Source of the DNA: SAR86 cluster bacterium
GTDB taxonomy: Bacteria; Pseudomonadota; Gammaproteobacteria; Pseudomonadales; Pseudohongiellaceae
Direction: 5' to 3'
Assembly: GCA_002401885.1 (NCBI GenBank)
Contig: NVUL01000043.1
Coordinates: 28,387-92,386, forward strand
DNA length: 64,000 bases
Under the pieces are notes generated by a model, which worked only from the letters and a program-made list of their open reading frames with translations, did no database searches and had not been told where the DNA came from. Below are positions 17,007 to 25,291 of the stretch, in pieces; positions within the stretch are counted from its first letter, which is position 1; every line of letters starts with the position of its first letter. Made by a program: the position numbers and the translations under genes.

Positions 17007-18446
17007 ATGCGAATAATTTCCGCTAAATCACTGCTGAGCGGTATGGCAGTAGCAGCAGCAATGTCAATTCCTGGTGTATCGCTTGCACAATCGAGCGAAG
17101 TCACTTTCCACAAGGATATCGAACCAATTCTGCAGCGCAGCTGCCAGAACTGTCACCGAGCAGGTGGCGCCGGGCCTATGCCTCTAGTGACTTATGACCA
17201 AGTCGCTCCATTCGCCGGTTTGATCGAATACAAGACAGCTCTACGTGACCGTGCAGGCGCTATGCCTCCTTGGTACATGGAGAAGGACATCGGTATACAG
17301 GAATTCAAAAATGACCCTTCTCTGAGCGATGAAGAGCTAGCACTAATCTCAACATGGGCGCGCAGCGGCACACCTAAGGGCGACGAAGCCGATGCTCCAC
17401 AAGCATTGGTTTTCGATGACAGCTTGAAGTGGAAGGCCGGCGAGCCTGATCTCGTTGTTGTCATGAACGAAGTCACGAAGCTAGCAGGCACGCCTGACTG
17501 GTGGGGTGAGATCGATTACATCCCTACAGGCCTGAAAGAAGATCGCTACGTTAAATCTGTCGAAGTCGTCGAAGTAAATGATGTCGACAATCAGGCTGGT
17601 ACTGGCCGAGATACTGTCGGTGGCGCGTATATCTTCCACCACATGATTTGGGGCACATCGATTCTTGACGAAAATGGCGAACGTGGTTCTGGAATTTCGA
17701 TCCCATGGCCTGTCCATGAAGTTGGCAGAAATGCTGACATCTTCGACCAAGAAGCCGGCCGCCTTCTGAAGGCTGGATCATCCATCGTTTCCGACTCCGT
17801 GCATATGCACTCCAACGGTCGCGATACGACTGCTCACATGGAAGTAGGTTTTCGATTCCATCCTGTAGGCTATGAGCCCAAGTATCAGAACGCCTTCATC
17901 GGTTTAGGTAACGGCGTAGACATCAGCATTACTGGTAACGCGAAAGACCAGGAACTTCATGCCTATACTGTACTCAACCAGCACACCAAGGTTGTTACTT
18001 TCGAACCCCACCTGCACGCTCCCGGCGAACGCATGTGCCTCGAAGCGATATGGGGCTACACGGTAGAAACACTATCTTGCGTAGGCTACGACCATAACTG
18101 GGTACGCGGCTATCCTTACGCTGATAATGCAGCCCCCCTACTGCCTAAGGGCACTATCCTGCACATCGTTGGCTACATGAACAACACGGAGACTAATCCG
18201 AACGTTCCTGATCCACGCAACTGGCAGGGTTCTGGTAACCGCTCTGTGACGAATATGTTCATCGATTTGGGCATTCGCGTTACTTTAACTGATGATCAGT
18301 TCTTCGAAGCTATGGAAGAAAGACGTCAGGCACTCAATCTGGGCCCGAACGATCACGTGATCGGCTGCCCTCTTTGCTTGGCCCCTCTAGTTGCTCCTGT
18401 TGCCGAGAATGACAGCGAAGAAGCAAATGAAGTAGCCAGTAACTAA
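17007..18446 (+). CDS. Exported c-type cytochrome fused to a copper monooxygenase-like domain
   Basis: The protein has a signal peptide (to about residue 28, ending VSLAQSS), then a c-type heme site CQNCH (C46, C49, H50) in a short cytochrome domain with GAGPMPL as a possible axial-Met region. The C-terminal two thirds has histidine motifs HHMIWG, VHMHSNGRDTTAHMEVGF and FEPHLHAPGERM that resemble the type II ascorbate-dependent copper monooxygenase (PHM/DBH) fold. It could oxidise a substrate using electrons from the heme. A GGAG-like site precedes the ATG. It is followed 19 bp later by a secreted protein of unknown function, probably in one operon. Confidence 0.72.
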   Translation: MRIISAKSLLSGMAVAAAMSIPGVSLAQSSEVTFHKDIEPILQRSCQNCHRAGGAGPMPLVTYDQVAPFAGLIEYKTALRDRAGAMPPWYMEKDIGIQEFKNDPSLSDEELALISTWARSGTPKGDEADAPQALVFDDSLKWKAGEPDLVVVMNEVTKLAGTPDWWGEIDYIPTGLKEDRYVKSVEVVEVNDVDNQAGTGRDTVGGAYIFHHMIWGTSILDENGERGSGISIPWPVHEVGRNADIFDQEAGRLLKAGSSIVSDSVHMHSNGRDTTAHMEVGFRFHPVGYEPKYQNAFIGLGNGVDISITGNAKDQELHAYTVLNQHTKVVTFEPHLHAPGERMCLEAIWGYTVETLSCVGYDHNWVRGYPYADNAAPLLPKGTILHIVGYMNNTETNPNVPDPRNWQGSGNRSVTNMFIDLGIRVTLTDDQFFEAMEERRQALNLGPNDHVIGCPLCLAPLVAPVAENDSEEANEVASN

Positions 18447-18465
18447 TTGAGGCTGTAGTAGAAAC

Positions 18466-19398
18466 ATGAGTAAGCTAACGAGTAAAGCAATCAGCCGAGT
18501 TAACACTCTGCTGATTGCTGTTTTTTTATTAGGCACTTCGAGTGTGGTTGTCGCCGATACTTTTCAGCATGGGCAACACGTTGAACCCGCCTACGAAGGC
18601 TGGCGCCCCAATGCTGATGGTACGTTCAGTTTCATGTTTGGATACATGAATGAAAATTGGACAGAACAGCCGGATGTAGCAATTGGAGACAGTAACTCTT
18701 TCTCCCCAGGGGAAGCCGATCGAGGCCAACCTACGCATTTCCTGCCACGTAGAAATCGCTTCACGTTTGAGGTCGTCGTTCCCTCCGATTGGGGTGAGCG
18801 CGAACTGATTTGGACACTCAACGTCAACGGAGTCGAACGTAAAGCGTATGCGACACTGAAGGACGATTATCTCGTAGACAACATGGTCATCGCGTCAGAA
18901 ACAGGCTCGTTGGGCCCCGGCACTAGTAGCCCGGAGTCCCGGTCTAATGTCCCACCCATTGTGACAATTCAGGGTGATGATATCCGTACTGCAAAGGTTG
19001 GCGAAGAAATCACCTTCGTTACTCAAGTTGCCGACGACGGTCTTCCTGTAGCACGCAGAGAGAGCACCATTGATGCGGACGCCCTAAAGCGTCGAATGAT
19101 GCGACCACCATCTCGTATCACAGTTGGCAAGGTGAATGGTCTGTTCTTGTCCTGGAACAAGTACCGTGGCCCAGGCAATGTGACTTTTGATCCGCCAATG
19201 CCGAAGCCCTGGGAAGACACGCGAACTTCAGCAAACTCACCGTGGGGCCCACTTTGGTTGCCACCCGAAGCGCCAGAGGATGGTCTCTACGAAGTCACTG
19301 CGACTTTCGACGAACCTGGAACCTACATTCTCTGGGGTCGTGCAGATGATGGCGGCCTCTATCACGATGGCTACATCACGGTAAATGTTAGCGAATAG
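18466..19398 (+). CDS. Secreted protein of unknown function, paralogue 1
   Basis: A 310-residue protein with a signal peptide (to about residue 30, VVVADTF). The mature N-terminus reads HVEPAYEGWRPNADGTFSF and continues with GYMNENW, HFLPRRNRFTFEVVVP, a GSLGPGTSSPES loop, TRTSANSPWG and ends GGLYHDGYITVNVSE. Repeated short beta-strand patterns suggest immunoglobulin or beta-sandwich domains. It has no recognised catalytic motif. It follows the cytochrome/monooxygenase-like gene by 19 bp and is followed by a strong terminator, so the two form an operon. The gene at 19818 is a close paralogue. Confidence 0.65.
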   Translation: MSKLTSKAISRVNTLLIAVFLLGTSSVVVADTFQHGQHVEPAYEGWRPNADGTFSFMFGYMNENWTEQPDVAIGDSNSFSPGEADRGQPTHFLPRRNRFTFEVVVPSDWGERELIWTLNVNGVERKAYATLKDDYLVDNMVIASETGSLGPGTSSPESRSNVPPIVTIQGDDIRTAKVGEEITFVTQVADDGLPVARRESTIDADALKRRMMRPPSRITVGKVNGLFLSWNKYRGPGNVTFDPPMPKPWEDTRTSANSPWGPLWLPPEAPEDGLYEVTATFDEPGTYILWGRADDGGLYHDGYITVNVSE

Positions 19399-19415
19399 TT
19401 AGCAGACAGTAACAG

Positions 19416-19437
19416 GGGGCGACATTCGCCCCTTTTT
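19416..19437 (+). terminator. Rho-independent terminator
   Basis: GGGGCGA, a three-base CAT loop and TCGCCCC form a perfect seven-pair hairpin followed by five T, 17 bp after the stop codon of the gene ending at 19398. It ends the cytochrome/secreted-protein operon. Confidence 0.9.
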
Positions 19438-19439
19438 AT

Positions 19440-19817
19440 TGCCTACAATTCGCCAAGCTAAACAGTCGACCCTGTGAAATGTATCTCGATATGGATCTCA
19501 AACACTTTGCTGCAAATGTCACTAAATTCTCGACCAGAAAACTTCAGCTGCATGGTTTTTTTGGTCGAAAGCGTTGCACAAGGAAGGGCAATATGAGTGC
19601 GCCAAAAGCAAGTGAAATGATACTCACCCAGCTTTTGGTGCACGATAGTCTAAACAAGTCATGAATGACTTTTCAGTATCGACTAATTTCAGTACAACAA
19701 TCTAATTTGAAACAAATGCTGGCAGAATTGATCCGAGTCAACGCGGTGAACAACTCAACTTACTATGCTCAGGTCAATCTACAACTAATAACATAAAGAA
19801 TAGCGCTGGGGAGAAAC
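19440..19817. other. Intergenic region between the two paralogues
   Basis: About 380 bp with no credible gene; two track ORFs of 61 codons on opposite strands are mutual shadows with no family resemblance. It presumably carries the promoter of the gene at 19818, whose ATG is preceded by a good GGGGAGA ribosome-binding site. No clear operator was seen. Confidence 0.5.
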
Positions 19818-20765
19818 ATGAATTGTAATTCAAACAACGGATCGAAATGGCTAATAGGATCGCTTCTTTTCTCGATATTGAGCGTGCCATCTGCGTTCGC
19901 ACAGCTCAGCTATCGTGCGGGCGCTGAAGTTGAGCCGGGATACGAGGGTTGGCGCGCCAACGAGGATGGAACTTTTAGTCTGATTTTTGGGTACATGAAT
20001 GAAAACTGGGAAGAGCAACCCAATATCGAAGTCGGCGAGAACAATTTCTTCGCGCCCGGTAATGCCGATCAGGGTCAACCCACGCACTTCTTACCAAGAC
20101 GAAATCGATTTACCTTCGAGGTTACAGTGCCCGCAGATTGGGGCGACAGGGAATTGATTTGGACCCTAACTCACAATGGCCAAACTAATAAAGCCTATGG
20201 AACACTCACAACAGACTACCTTGTAGATAACATGGTAATTGCCTCCGAAACTGGATCTTTGGGAGCCGGTACTAGCAGCCCAGAGTCGCGAGCTAACGTG
20301 CCCCCCGTGGTTACTGTACAGGGAGAGACTGTTAACGGCGGCATAGTTAGAAATGCGAGAGTCGGCGAAGAAGTTGTACTTTTGACTCACGTCGCCGATG
20401 ACGGCTTACCGAAACCCCGTCGCGGGACGACTCAGAGAACAGAAACAGACGTCAAGGAACGCATGATGCGACCACCGCGGCGAACCACTGTCGGAAAGAC
20501 GAACGGCCTGTTCCTGACTTGGAATAAATTCAGGGGACCCGGTGAGGTTAGCTTCGAGCCAGCTCAGATTAAATCCTGGGAAGACACTCGAACCTCTGCT
20601 AACTCTCCCTGGGGAGCTCTTTGGACCCCTCCCCCTATCCCAGATGATGGTATGTATGAAGTACGAGCGACCTTCTCCGAACCTGGTGAGTATGTGTTAT
20701 GGGCGCGCGGCGACGACGGCGGTCTCTATCACGACCAGTACGTGACCGTTAATGTAAGTCCTTAG
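19818..20765 (+). CDS. Secreted protein of unknown function, paralogue 2
   Basis: A 315-residue protein with a signal peptide ending near PSAFAQLS. It is collinear with the gene at 18466: VEPGYEGWRANEDGTFSL, GYMNENW, HFLPRRNRFTFEVTVP, TSSPESRANVPP, MMRPPRRTTVGK, TRTSANSPWGALW and GGLYHDQYVTVNVSP, with a small insertion (VNGGIVRN) near the middle. ATG has a GGGGAGA ribosome-binding site. Two copies with conserved charged and aromatic positions suggest a structural or ligand-binding role; nothing points to an enzyme. Its 3' end nearly touches the convergent CopC-like gene. Confidence 0.68.
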   Translation: MNCNSNNGSKWLIGSLLFSILSVPSAFAQLSYRAGAEVEPGYEGWRANEDGTFSLIFGYMNENWEEQPNIEVGENNFFAPGNADQGQPTHFLPRRNRFTFEVTVPADWGDRELIWTLTHNGQTNKAYGTLTTDYLVDNMVIASETGSLGAGTSSPESRANVPPVVTVQGETVNGGIVRNARVGEEVVLLTHVADDGLPKPRRGTTQRTETDVKERMMRPPRRTTVGKTNGLFLTWNKFRGPGEVSFEPAQIKSWEDTRTSANSPWGALWTPPPIPDDGMYEVRATFSEPGEYVLWARGDDGGLYHDQYVTVNVSP

Positions 20766-20767
20766 GC

Positions 20768-21388
20768 TTAGCGAGGAGCGGCGGAAGAGTCTCGAACCTG
20801 TTCCGCTGGCTCCTGATCTTCCAGTTTTATTGTGAAAGGCGGGTCGTAACTGCGACGGTCCTGATTGATGATGATATTGGTACGCGGAGGCGTAACGAAA
20901 CGCGTGTTAGACGTATTACCATTTCTCGAATCTATTAACAGCGCTTCAGCCGCCTTGGTTACCGAAGGCGCCTCTGCATTTGGACCAAACGAAAAACTAA
21001 AACTCCCTCTCACAAGACGATCATTCTCCGCAAGTATGGCCCAATCCGCAGTGAAATACGTGGCCGTATTCAATTGTGGTATCTGCCAGAGAAACCTTTC
21101 TTGAATTCTGGGGTCGTAACGGAAACTAATGTCCACCCAGTCGCGCAGCTCATTCCGAAGAGTCAATTTGACCAAGCGTACTCCATAGGGAAACTGCAAG
21201 CTCATCTGCTCAGGAGCTTCAACCAATACGCTGTCATCTGCCGGAGAGGTTTCTGTTTCGAAGCTTATTCCTGTAACATCTTCATCTTGATGATACAGGT
21301 CATCCTGAAGAGACTGGGCGGCTGCAGTATGCCAGAACCCGATACCCAAGAGCACAACTGCTATTTTTTGGAAACAGTATAATTTCAA
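20768..21388 (-). CDS. Secreted CopC-like domain protein, paralogue 1
   Basis: Begins at TTG (21388), giving MKLYCFQKIAVVLL, a signal peptide ending HTAAAQS. The mature chain has the CopC/YobA-like Ig strand order: DDSVLVEAPEQMSLQF, VRLVKLTLRN, and FTADWAILAENDRLVRGSFSFSFG. The usual N-terminal copper histidine is absent here (mature start QSLQDDLYHQ). A C-terminal extension rich in Pro and charged residues follows. It is paralogous to the gene at 22473 (shared MxLYxFQ signal, DDSVL, FxYDPR). CopC proteins bind copper in the periplasm; this copy may have lost or changed the site. Tail-to-tail with the gene ending 20765. Confidence 0.6.
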   Translation of the reverse strand: MKLYCFQKIAVVLLGIGFWHTAAAQSLQDDLYHQDEDVTGISFETETSPADDSVLVEAPEQMSLQFPYGVRLVKLTLRNELRDWVDISFRYDPRIQERFLWQIPQLNTATYFTADWAILAENDRLVRGSFSFSFGPNAEAPSVTKAAEALLIDSRNGNTSNTRFVTPPRTNIIINQDRRSYDPPFTIKLEDQEPAEQVRDSSAAPR

Positions 21389-21548
21389 TGCTTTTCCACT
21401 TTTTTAGCCCCGCAAAGAGCGTTAAAACCCCTATTCCGGCTACACAAAAACTGATGACGAAGAATATCATCGACGGCCATATTTGGGAAACATGATGGCG
21501 AAATTTGACAAGAAATACAGGCATTAACAATAGATGGAAGAACTCATA

Positions 21549-22346
21549 ATGCAGGATACGAGTCTAGAAAACATACTCGGCGAGCTAGAGGATAGCGATT
21601 CGAATAGCACACGATTTAGTGAGAATTGGTCCCAAGGCCGCTCTGCATTTGGTGGCATAGCAGCCGCGTTCGCAGTAACCGCAATGAGGAAAAAACTACC
21701 TCAGCCGCAGACAATTCGTTCCCTAATGGTTTCCTTTATTGCCCCTATTGCCGCCGGCGAGATAAATGTAGAAGCCGAAGTCCTACGCCAGGGAAAGAAT
21801 GTCACACAGTGTAGTGCGAGCGTAATATCCGAGGGACAGATCGGACTGCAAGCTATGGCAGCATTTGGCAATTCTCGCGAAGCCTTCAAGCCAGCCAATG
21901 ATAACAATAAGGATTTGCCGAGCCGAGAAGGCGGCATATCTTTTAGTGACAATGCCAAACGACTGCCGCATTTCCTTCAGTATTTTGATGGCTGCTGGAT
22001 CGACGGTGGCATCCCATTTTCTGGCAACTACCAGCCTTTTCTGAAAATGTGGGTTCGACACAAACAAGACGTCTCTCGATTTCCTATCGAAAAACTAGTC
22101 GCCATAGCAGACATTCCACAGCCGGTTCTACTCTCCCATTTTGAGAAGCCTCCCGTGCCTGCGAGCTCCTTGAGCTGGTCTCTGGAATTCGTTGAAGCAC
22201 CAGAAGAGATATCTGGCGATTGGTTCTACTTGGAATTCGAGGTGGAAGCCGCAGCCGATGGTTATACACAGCAGTCGGGTAAAATTTACGATGAACTGGG
22301 TCGTCTGGTTGCCCTCACCAGGCAATGCATGGTCTATTTCGGCTGA
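21549..22346 (+). CDS. Acyl-CoA thioesterase family protein (TesB/4HBT_3-like)
   Basis: A hotdog-fold thioesterase of about 265 residues. The N-terminal domain contains WSQGRSAFGGIAAAFAVTAM, MVSFIAPIAAGEINVEAEVL and VTQCSASVISEGQIGLQAMAAFG, typical of the double-hotdog TesB-like group; the second domain ends GKIYDELGRLVALTRQCMVYF. It would hydrolyse acyl-CoA thioesters in the cytoplasm. The ATG at 21549 has GGAAG upstream, which favours it over the track start at 21534, although both are possible. It sits between two CopC-like genes with no evident functional link to copper. Confidence 0.78.
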   Translation: MQDTSLENILGELEDSDSNSTRFSENWSQGRSAFGGIAAAFAVTAMRKKLPQPQTIRSLMVSFIAPIAAGEINVEAEVLRQGKNVTQCSASVISEGQIGLQAMAAFGNSREAFKPANDNNKDLPSREGGISFSDNAKRLPHFLQYFDGCWIDGGIPFSGNYQPFLKMWVRHKQDVSRFPIEKLVAIADIPQPVLLSHFEKPPVPASSLSWSLEFVEAPEEISGDWFYLEFEVEAAADGYTQQSGKIYDELGRLVALTRQCMVYFG

Positions 22347-22472
22347 CGGATATTGAAAGCTTGCCTATTTGGAAGCTCTTTAAACCCTTTAAACCCTATT
22401 ATCTGATAGAGAGCGATGAAGGTTTTTGCTAAAATTCAGATTACGAACCAGTGCACGCGGAGTACGCAGTCG

Positions 22473-22970
22473 ATGAATCTTTACGCATTCCAGAGAAAGG
22501 CAGGCGTACTGCTGTTTGGCGCACTACTTGGGCTGCTAGCGGCCACTACATCACTAGCACAGCATACTCACGGAATTCTTACGCCCGGCGTAACTTTCCC
22601 GCCGGATGATTCCGTCCTTGCAGAACCTCCGCAGATGATTACCATGAGCTTCCGAGTAGATGTCCGGCTACTTAAATTGGCACTCTACACCGCAGATGGC
22701 GAATGGATCAGCATCAACTTCCAGTATGATCCTTCACGACTGAGCCACAGCTTTGTCTTGCCCATTCCGGGTGAATTACCCAAATCGGACTACTACACCG
22801 CGCGCTGGTCTGTAACAGATGGCAGGCGCGGCCTGGTAAACGGTGAGTTCAATTTCGCATTTGGCTCAGGTGCAATACCACCGTCCGAGACGATCGAGTC
22901 TCGAGTAAGCGATAAAGTGGAAGTATTGCCCTCAACGGGCTCCTATCGATACCAAAGGGACACCAATTAA
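22473..22970 (+). CDS. Secreted CopC-like domain protein, paralogue 2
   Basis: The track start at 22416 precedes a leader without signal character; the ATG at 22473 gives MNLYAFQRKAGVLLFGALLG, which aligns with the signal of the paralogue at 20768 (MKLYCFQKIAVVLL), so I prefer it. The mature chain starts QHTHGILTPGVTFPPDDSVLAEPP, with histidines near the N-terminus as in copper-binding CopC, then VRLLKLALYTADGEW, FQYDPS and YYTARWSVTDGRRGLVNGEFNFAFG. Function probably periplasmic copper binding or delivery; the partner is unknown. Closely related to the gene at 20768 on the opposite strand. Confidence 0.62.
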   Translation: MNLYAFQRKAGVLLFGALLGLLAATTSLAQHTHGILTPGVTFPPDDSVLAEPPQMITMSFRVDVRLLKLALYTADGEWISINFQYDPSRLSHSFVLPIPGELPKSDYYTARWSVTDGRRGLVNGEFNFAFGSGAIPPSETIESRVSDKVEVLPSTGSYRYQRDTN

Positions 22971-23018
22971 GGTTCTAACTTTCTGCAAGGCCCTAATGCC
23001 CTCCTGAATTTCCGCGAC

Positions 23019-23756
23019 CTAGCGAAACTCGAATCCCTGATCAGCGAGGAATTCTTTCATATGTGGCCGGGCCTTTCCCGCTAGCAAGGTGGACACCTGT
23101 TCTGTCCAACTTATTCCATGCCCTCCCCCAGTCCTCAAACGATAGTATTCACGAATATTCTCGTCATATTCCGCAATGGCCTCCGCATCGCCTGCTTCGT
23201 TGTAGACCTCTTCCTTCATTATCACCGACAGAGGGAGTCGCGGTTTAACCTCTGGATCTTGATCGGGATACCCGAGACAAAGACCGAAGACTGGGTAGAC
23301 ACCCTTAGGTAACTCTAATAATTCAGCCACCTGCGCGGGATCATTTCTAATTCCGCCTATGTAACAAATACCGAGCCCGACGGATTCAGCCGCGGCAACC
23401 ATGCTCTGCGCCATTAATGCAACGTCGACAGTCGCAATGATGAAGTGCTCTGTATAGTCACCTTCGAATGACTTCTCATACTCATCACAATAGTTGCCCG
23501 GCCGTTTTAGGTCGGCGCAGAAGATCATAAACTCCGCCGCCGATTCTACATAAGCCTGACCTCCAGCCAACTTGGCAATGGCACTGCGTGTTCCAGGCTT
23601 CTTTATTCTTATGACAGTAGTGCCCTGCAAAAAACTTGACGTTGCAGCCGCTTGGCCCGCAGCAATCAACTCGTTAAATAGTTCTGGTTCTATCGCTTGA
23701 TCTGTAAATTTTCGAATACTACGGTGGGACTTCAGCAAGTCAATCACTGAGCTCAT
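23019..23756 (-). CDS. nfsA: NADPH-dependent FMN nitroreductase (NfsA-like)
   Basis: A 245-residue flavoprotein of the nitroreductase superfamily. It opens with LLKSHRSIRKFTDQAIEP, the FMN-binding arginine motif, and has QAAATSSFLQGTTVIRI and ESVGLGICYIGGIRNDP as in oxygen-insensitive nitroreductase/flavin reductases of the NfsA/FRP type. Length fits NfsA (about 240). It reduces nitroaromatics, quinones or chromate using NADPH. Stand-alone gene with no operon partner; the separate beta-lactamase-like gene follows on the same strand after about 25 bp of intergenic DNA before its own promoter region is unclear. Confidence 0.85.
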   Translation of the reverse strand: MSSVIDLLKSHRSIRKFTDQAIEPELFNELIAAGQAAATSSFLQGTTVIRIKKPGTRSAIAKLAGGQAYVESAAEFMIFCADLKRPGNYCDEYEKSFEGDYTEHFIIATVDVALMAQSMVAAAESVGLGICYIGGIRNDPAQVAELLELPKGVYPVFGLCLGYPDQDPEVKPRLPLSVIMKEEVYNEAGDAEAIAEYDENIREYYRLRTGGGHGISWTEQVSTLLAGKARPHMKEFLADQGFEFR

Positions 23757-23829
23757 GAGATTACCTATTATTGAGTTAACGAATTAGTGAAATTTCTTGA
23801 TCAAAAATACTGCGGCAATACCGCGACAA

Positions 23830-24993
23830 TCAATCGGCTGTATCCGTCAGATTATCGAGGAACGCGGGCACGATGTCATTGGCTAAATTCGATTCCGCAT
23901 TAAACAGTAGCACAAATCCAATGTTTGCTTCAGGCACGAAGGCCATTTCCGATCGATAGCCTCGCACACCGCCGCCGTGATGAACCACGCGCTGCCCCTT
24001 ATAGTCAAACACCCTCCAACCAGTGGCATAGTAGGCTTTTTCAAGCCCGGACCAGCGATTAAAATAGTTGCCTCTAGGGGTTGCGATAATGGGTTCGTGT
24101 AGCTGAGATAAGAAATCAGGAGACAAGACTTCTGGAAATGCGCCGAGATTTGCACGCACCCACATACTCATGTCGAAAATACTCGCGTTGATTCCTGATG
24201 CAGGCGCGACGGAATAGTACGCCGGATTTGTGGACGTGGTACGCCAAGCCCCTCTCGACCTGCGATGAGGTTCTGTCGCTTCATCATTTTCCAAGAAGGC
24301 CTCCATCCCAACGGACGCGGTAATCATTCCCAACGGTTTAAAAATTTGATCGTAAATAAACTTCTCGTAGCTTTCCCCAGTGCTCTGTTCAACCACATCC
24401 CCGATAAGTGAAAATACGACATTCTGATAGCCGTAGCATTCACCCGGCTTGCACACGGTTGGGATTTTAGAAAAGCTGGATTTAATTCGGTCGTAGGAAA
24501 CGCCGTCATCCAATAAATTGGAATAGGAATGAGGCATTAGACCGGTTGAATGACTAACAACATGCTTTAAGGTGATGCCGCTAGAGGAACGCCGCGTGCC
24601 CAGATTCATGCTAGGAAACAAGTCAGTAAGTCTTGTATCCCAAGATTGATAGTGTTGATCGACAAGCAACGCTGCCGACGCACCCGCGAAAGTTTTCGAC
24701 ATCGAGGCGATGCGAAAAACCGAGTCGGTGTTAACCGCTTCCCGCGTATCGATGCTCCTGACACCCCAGGTCTGCATGTGCATGATTCCCTCTCGGGATA
24801 CGATTGCCAACGCGACACCAGGAATTTCCTTTTCTCTGACGGCGCCTTCCATCCACGCAACGAAATCAGAGAGGTCATAGTTGTAGTCTACATGCGAATC
24901 TAAATTATCTGCTGACACAGACCCAGTGCTCAACAGGAGAGCCACAAATAGACTTCCAAATTTTAATTTATTGGTTCTAAAGAATTCGTCCAT
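23830..24993 (-). CDS. Class C beta-lactamase-fold serine hydrolase, exported
   Basis: A penicillin-binding/AmpC-like hydrolase. It has the SxxK catalytic pair (IASMSKTFAG), the YxN motif (YGYQNVVF) and a C-terminal HHGGGVRGYRS triad corresponding to KTG. The track start is GTG 25014, but the ATG at 24993 gives MDEFFRTNKLKFGSLF followed by a signal peptide ending GSVSADN. Members include esterases, D-aminopeptidases and beta-lactamases; HHGGG instead of KTG suggests an esterase or peptidase rather than a classical beta-lactamase. It acts outside the cytoplasm. Probably monocistronic. Confidence 0.85.
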   Translation of the reverse strand: MDEFFRTNKLKFGSLFVALLLSTGSVSADNLDSHVDYNYDLSDFVAWMEGAVREKEIPGVALAIVSREGIMHMQTWGVRSIDTREAVNTDSVFRIASMSKTFAGASAALLVDQHYQSWDTRLTDLFPSMNLGTRRSSSGITLKHVVSHSTGLMPHSYSNLLDDGVSYDRIKSSFSKIPTVCKPGECYGYQNVVFSLIGDVVEQSTGESYEKFIYDQIFKPLGMITASVGMEAFLENDEATEPHRRSRGAWRTTSTNPAYYSVAPASGINASIFDMSMWVRANLGAFPEVLSPDFLSQLHEPIIATPRGNYFNRWSGLEKAYYATGWRVFDYKGQRVVHHGGGVRGYRSEMAFVPEANIGFVLLFNAESNLANDIVPAFLDNLTDTAD

Positions 24994-25177
24994 GTTGGTC
25001 CAGCAATTAGTCACAATGTGACTTTTACTAATTCCTCTATTCTATTAGCTCGCATCTTGGGGAGTTACAAAAGCTGCCCAGTTTAACTGTGTTAGCAATT
25101 GCATGAAACTATTGACAACAAATGCACACTTTTCAACTAGCGTATGAGCAAGTGCATTAGCAATCAAAGTTGCAGAC

Positions 25178-25209
25178 AAAAAAAACCGACTTAACTCTCA
25201 TTAAGTCGG
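25178..25209 (-). terminator. Rho-independent terminator
   Basis: On the minus strand CCGACTTAA, a six-base loop TGAGAG and TTAAGTCGG form a nine-pair hairpin followed by about seven T. It lies about 80 bp after the stop of the HtrA-like gene and serves as its terminator. Confidence 0.9.
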
Positions 25210-25291
25210 CCAAGCGGGGGCACTTTTTAGCGTAAAGACTCATTCACTGAAACGGCGACTAGCTCCCCTGTAGTGCCGCTTCGGTTTTCTA

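Noticed and set aside
19458-19664. Overlapping 61-codon ORFs on both strands in the 19440-19817 gap
   Set aside because: They shadow each other, lack ribosome-binding sites and show no recognisable motifs.
21300-21530. 76-codon minus-strand ORF with one hydrophobic helix, upstream of the CopC-like gene
   Set aside because: Its C-terminal third overlaps the CopC-like signal peptide in another frame, no ribosome-binding site or family match is seen, and it may be a chance frame; a small membrane protein cannot be fully excluded.
23830-24993. Antibiotic-resistance beta-lactamase
   Set aside because: The KTG position is HHGGG, and the wider family includes esterases and peptidases, so resistance should not be claimed.
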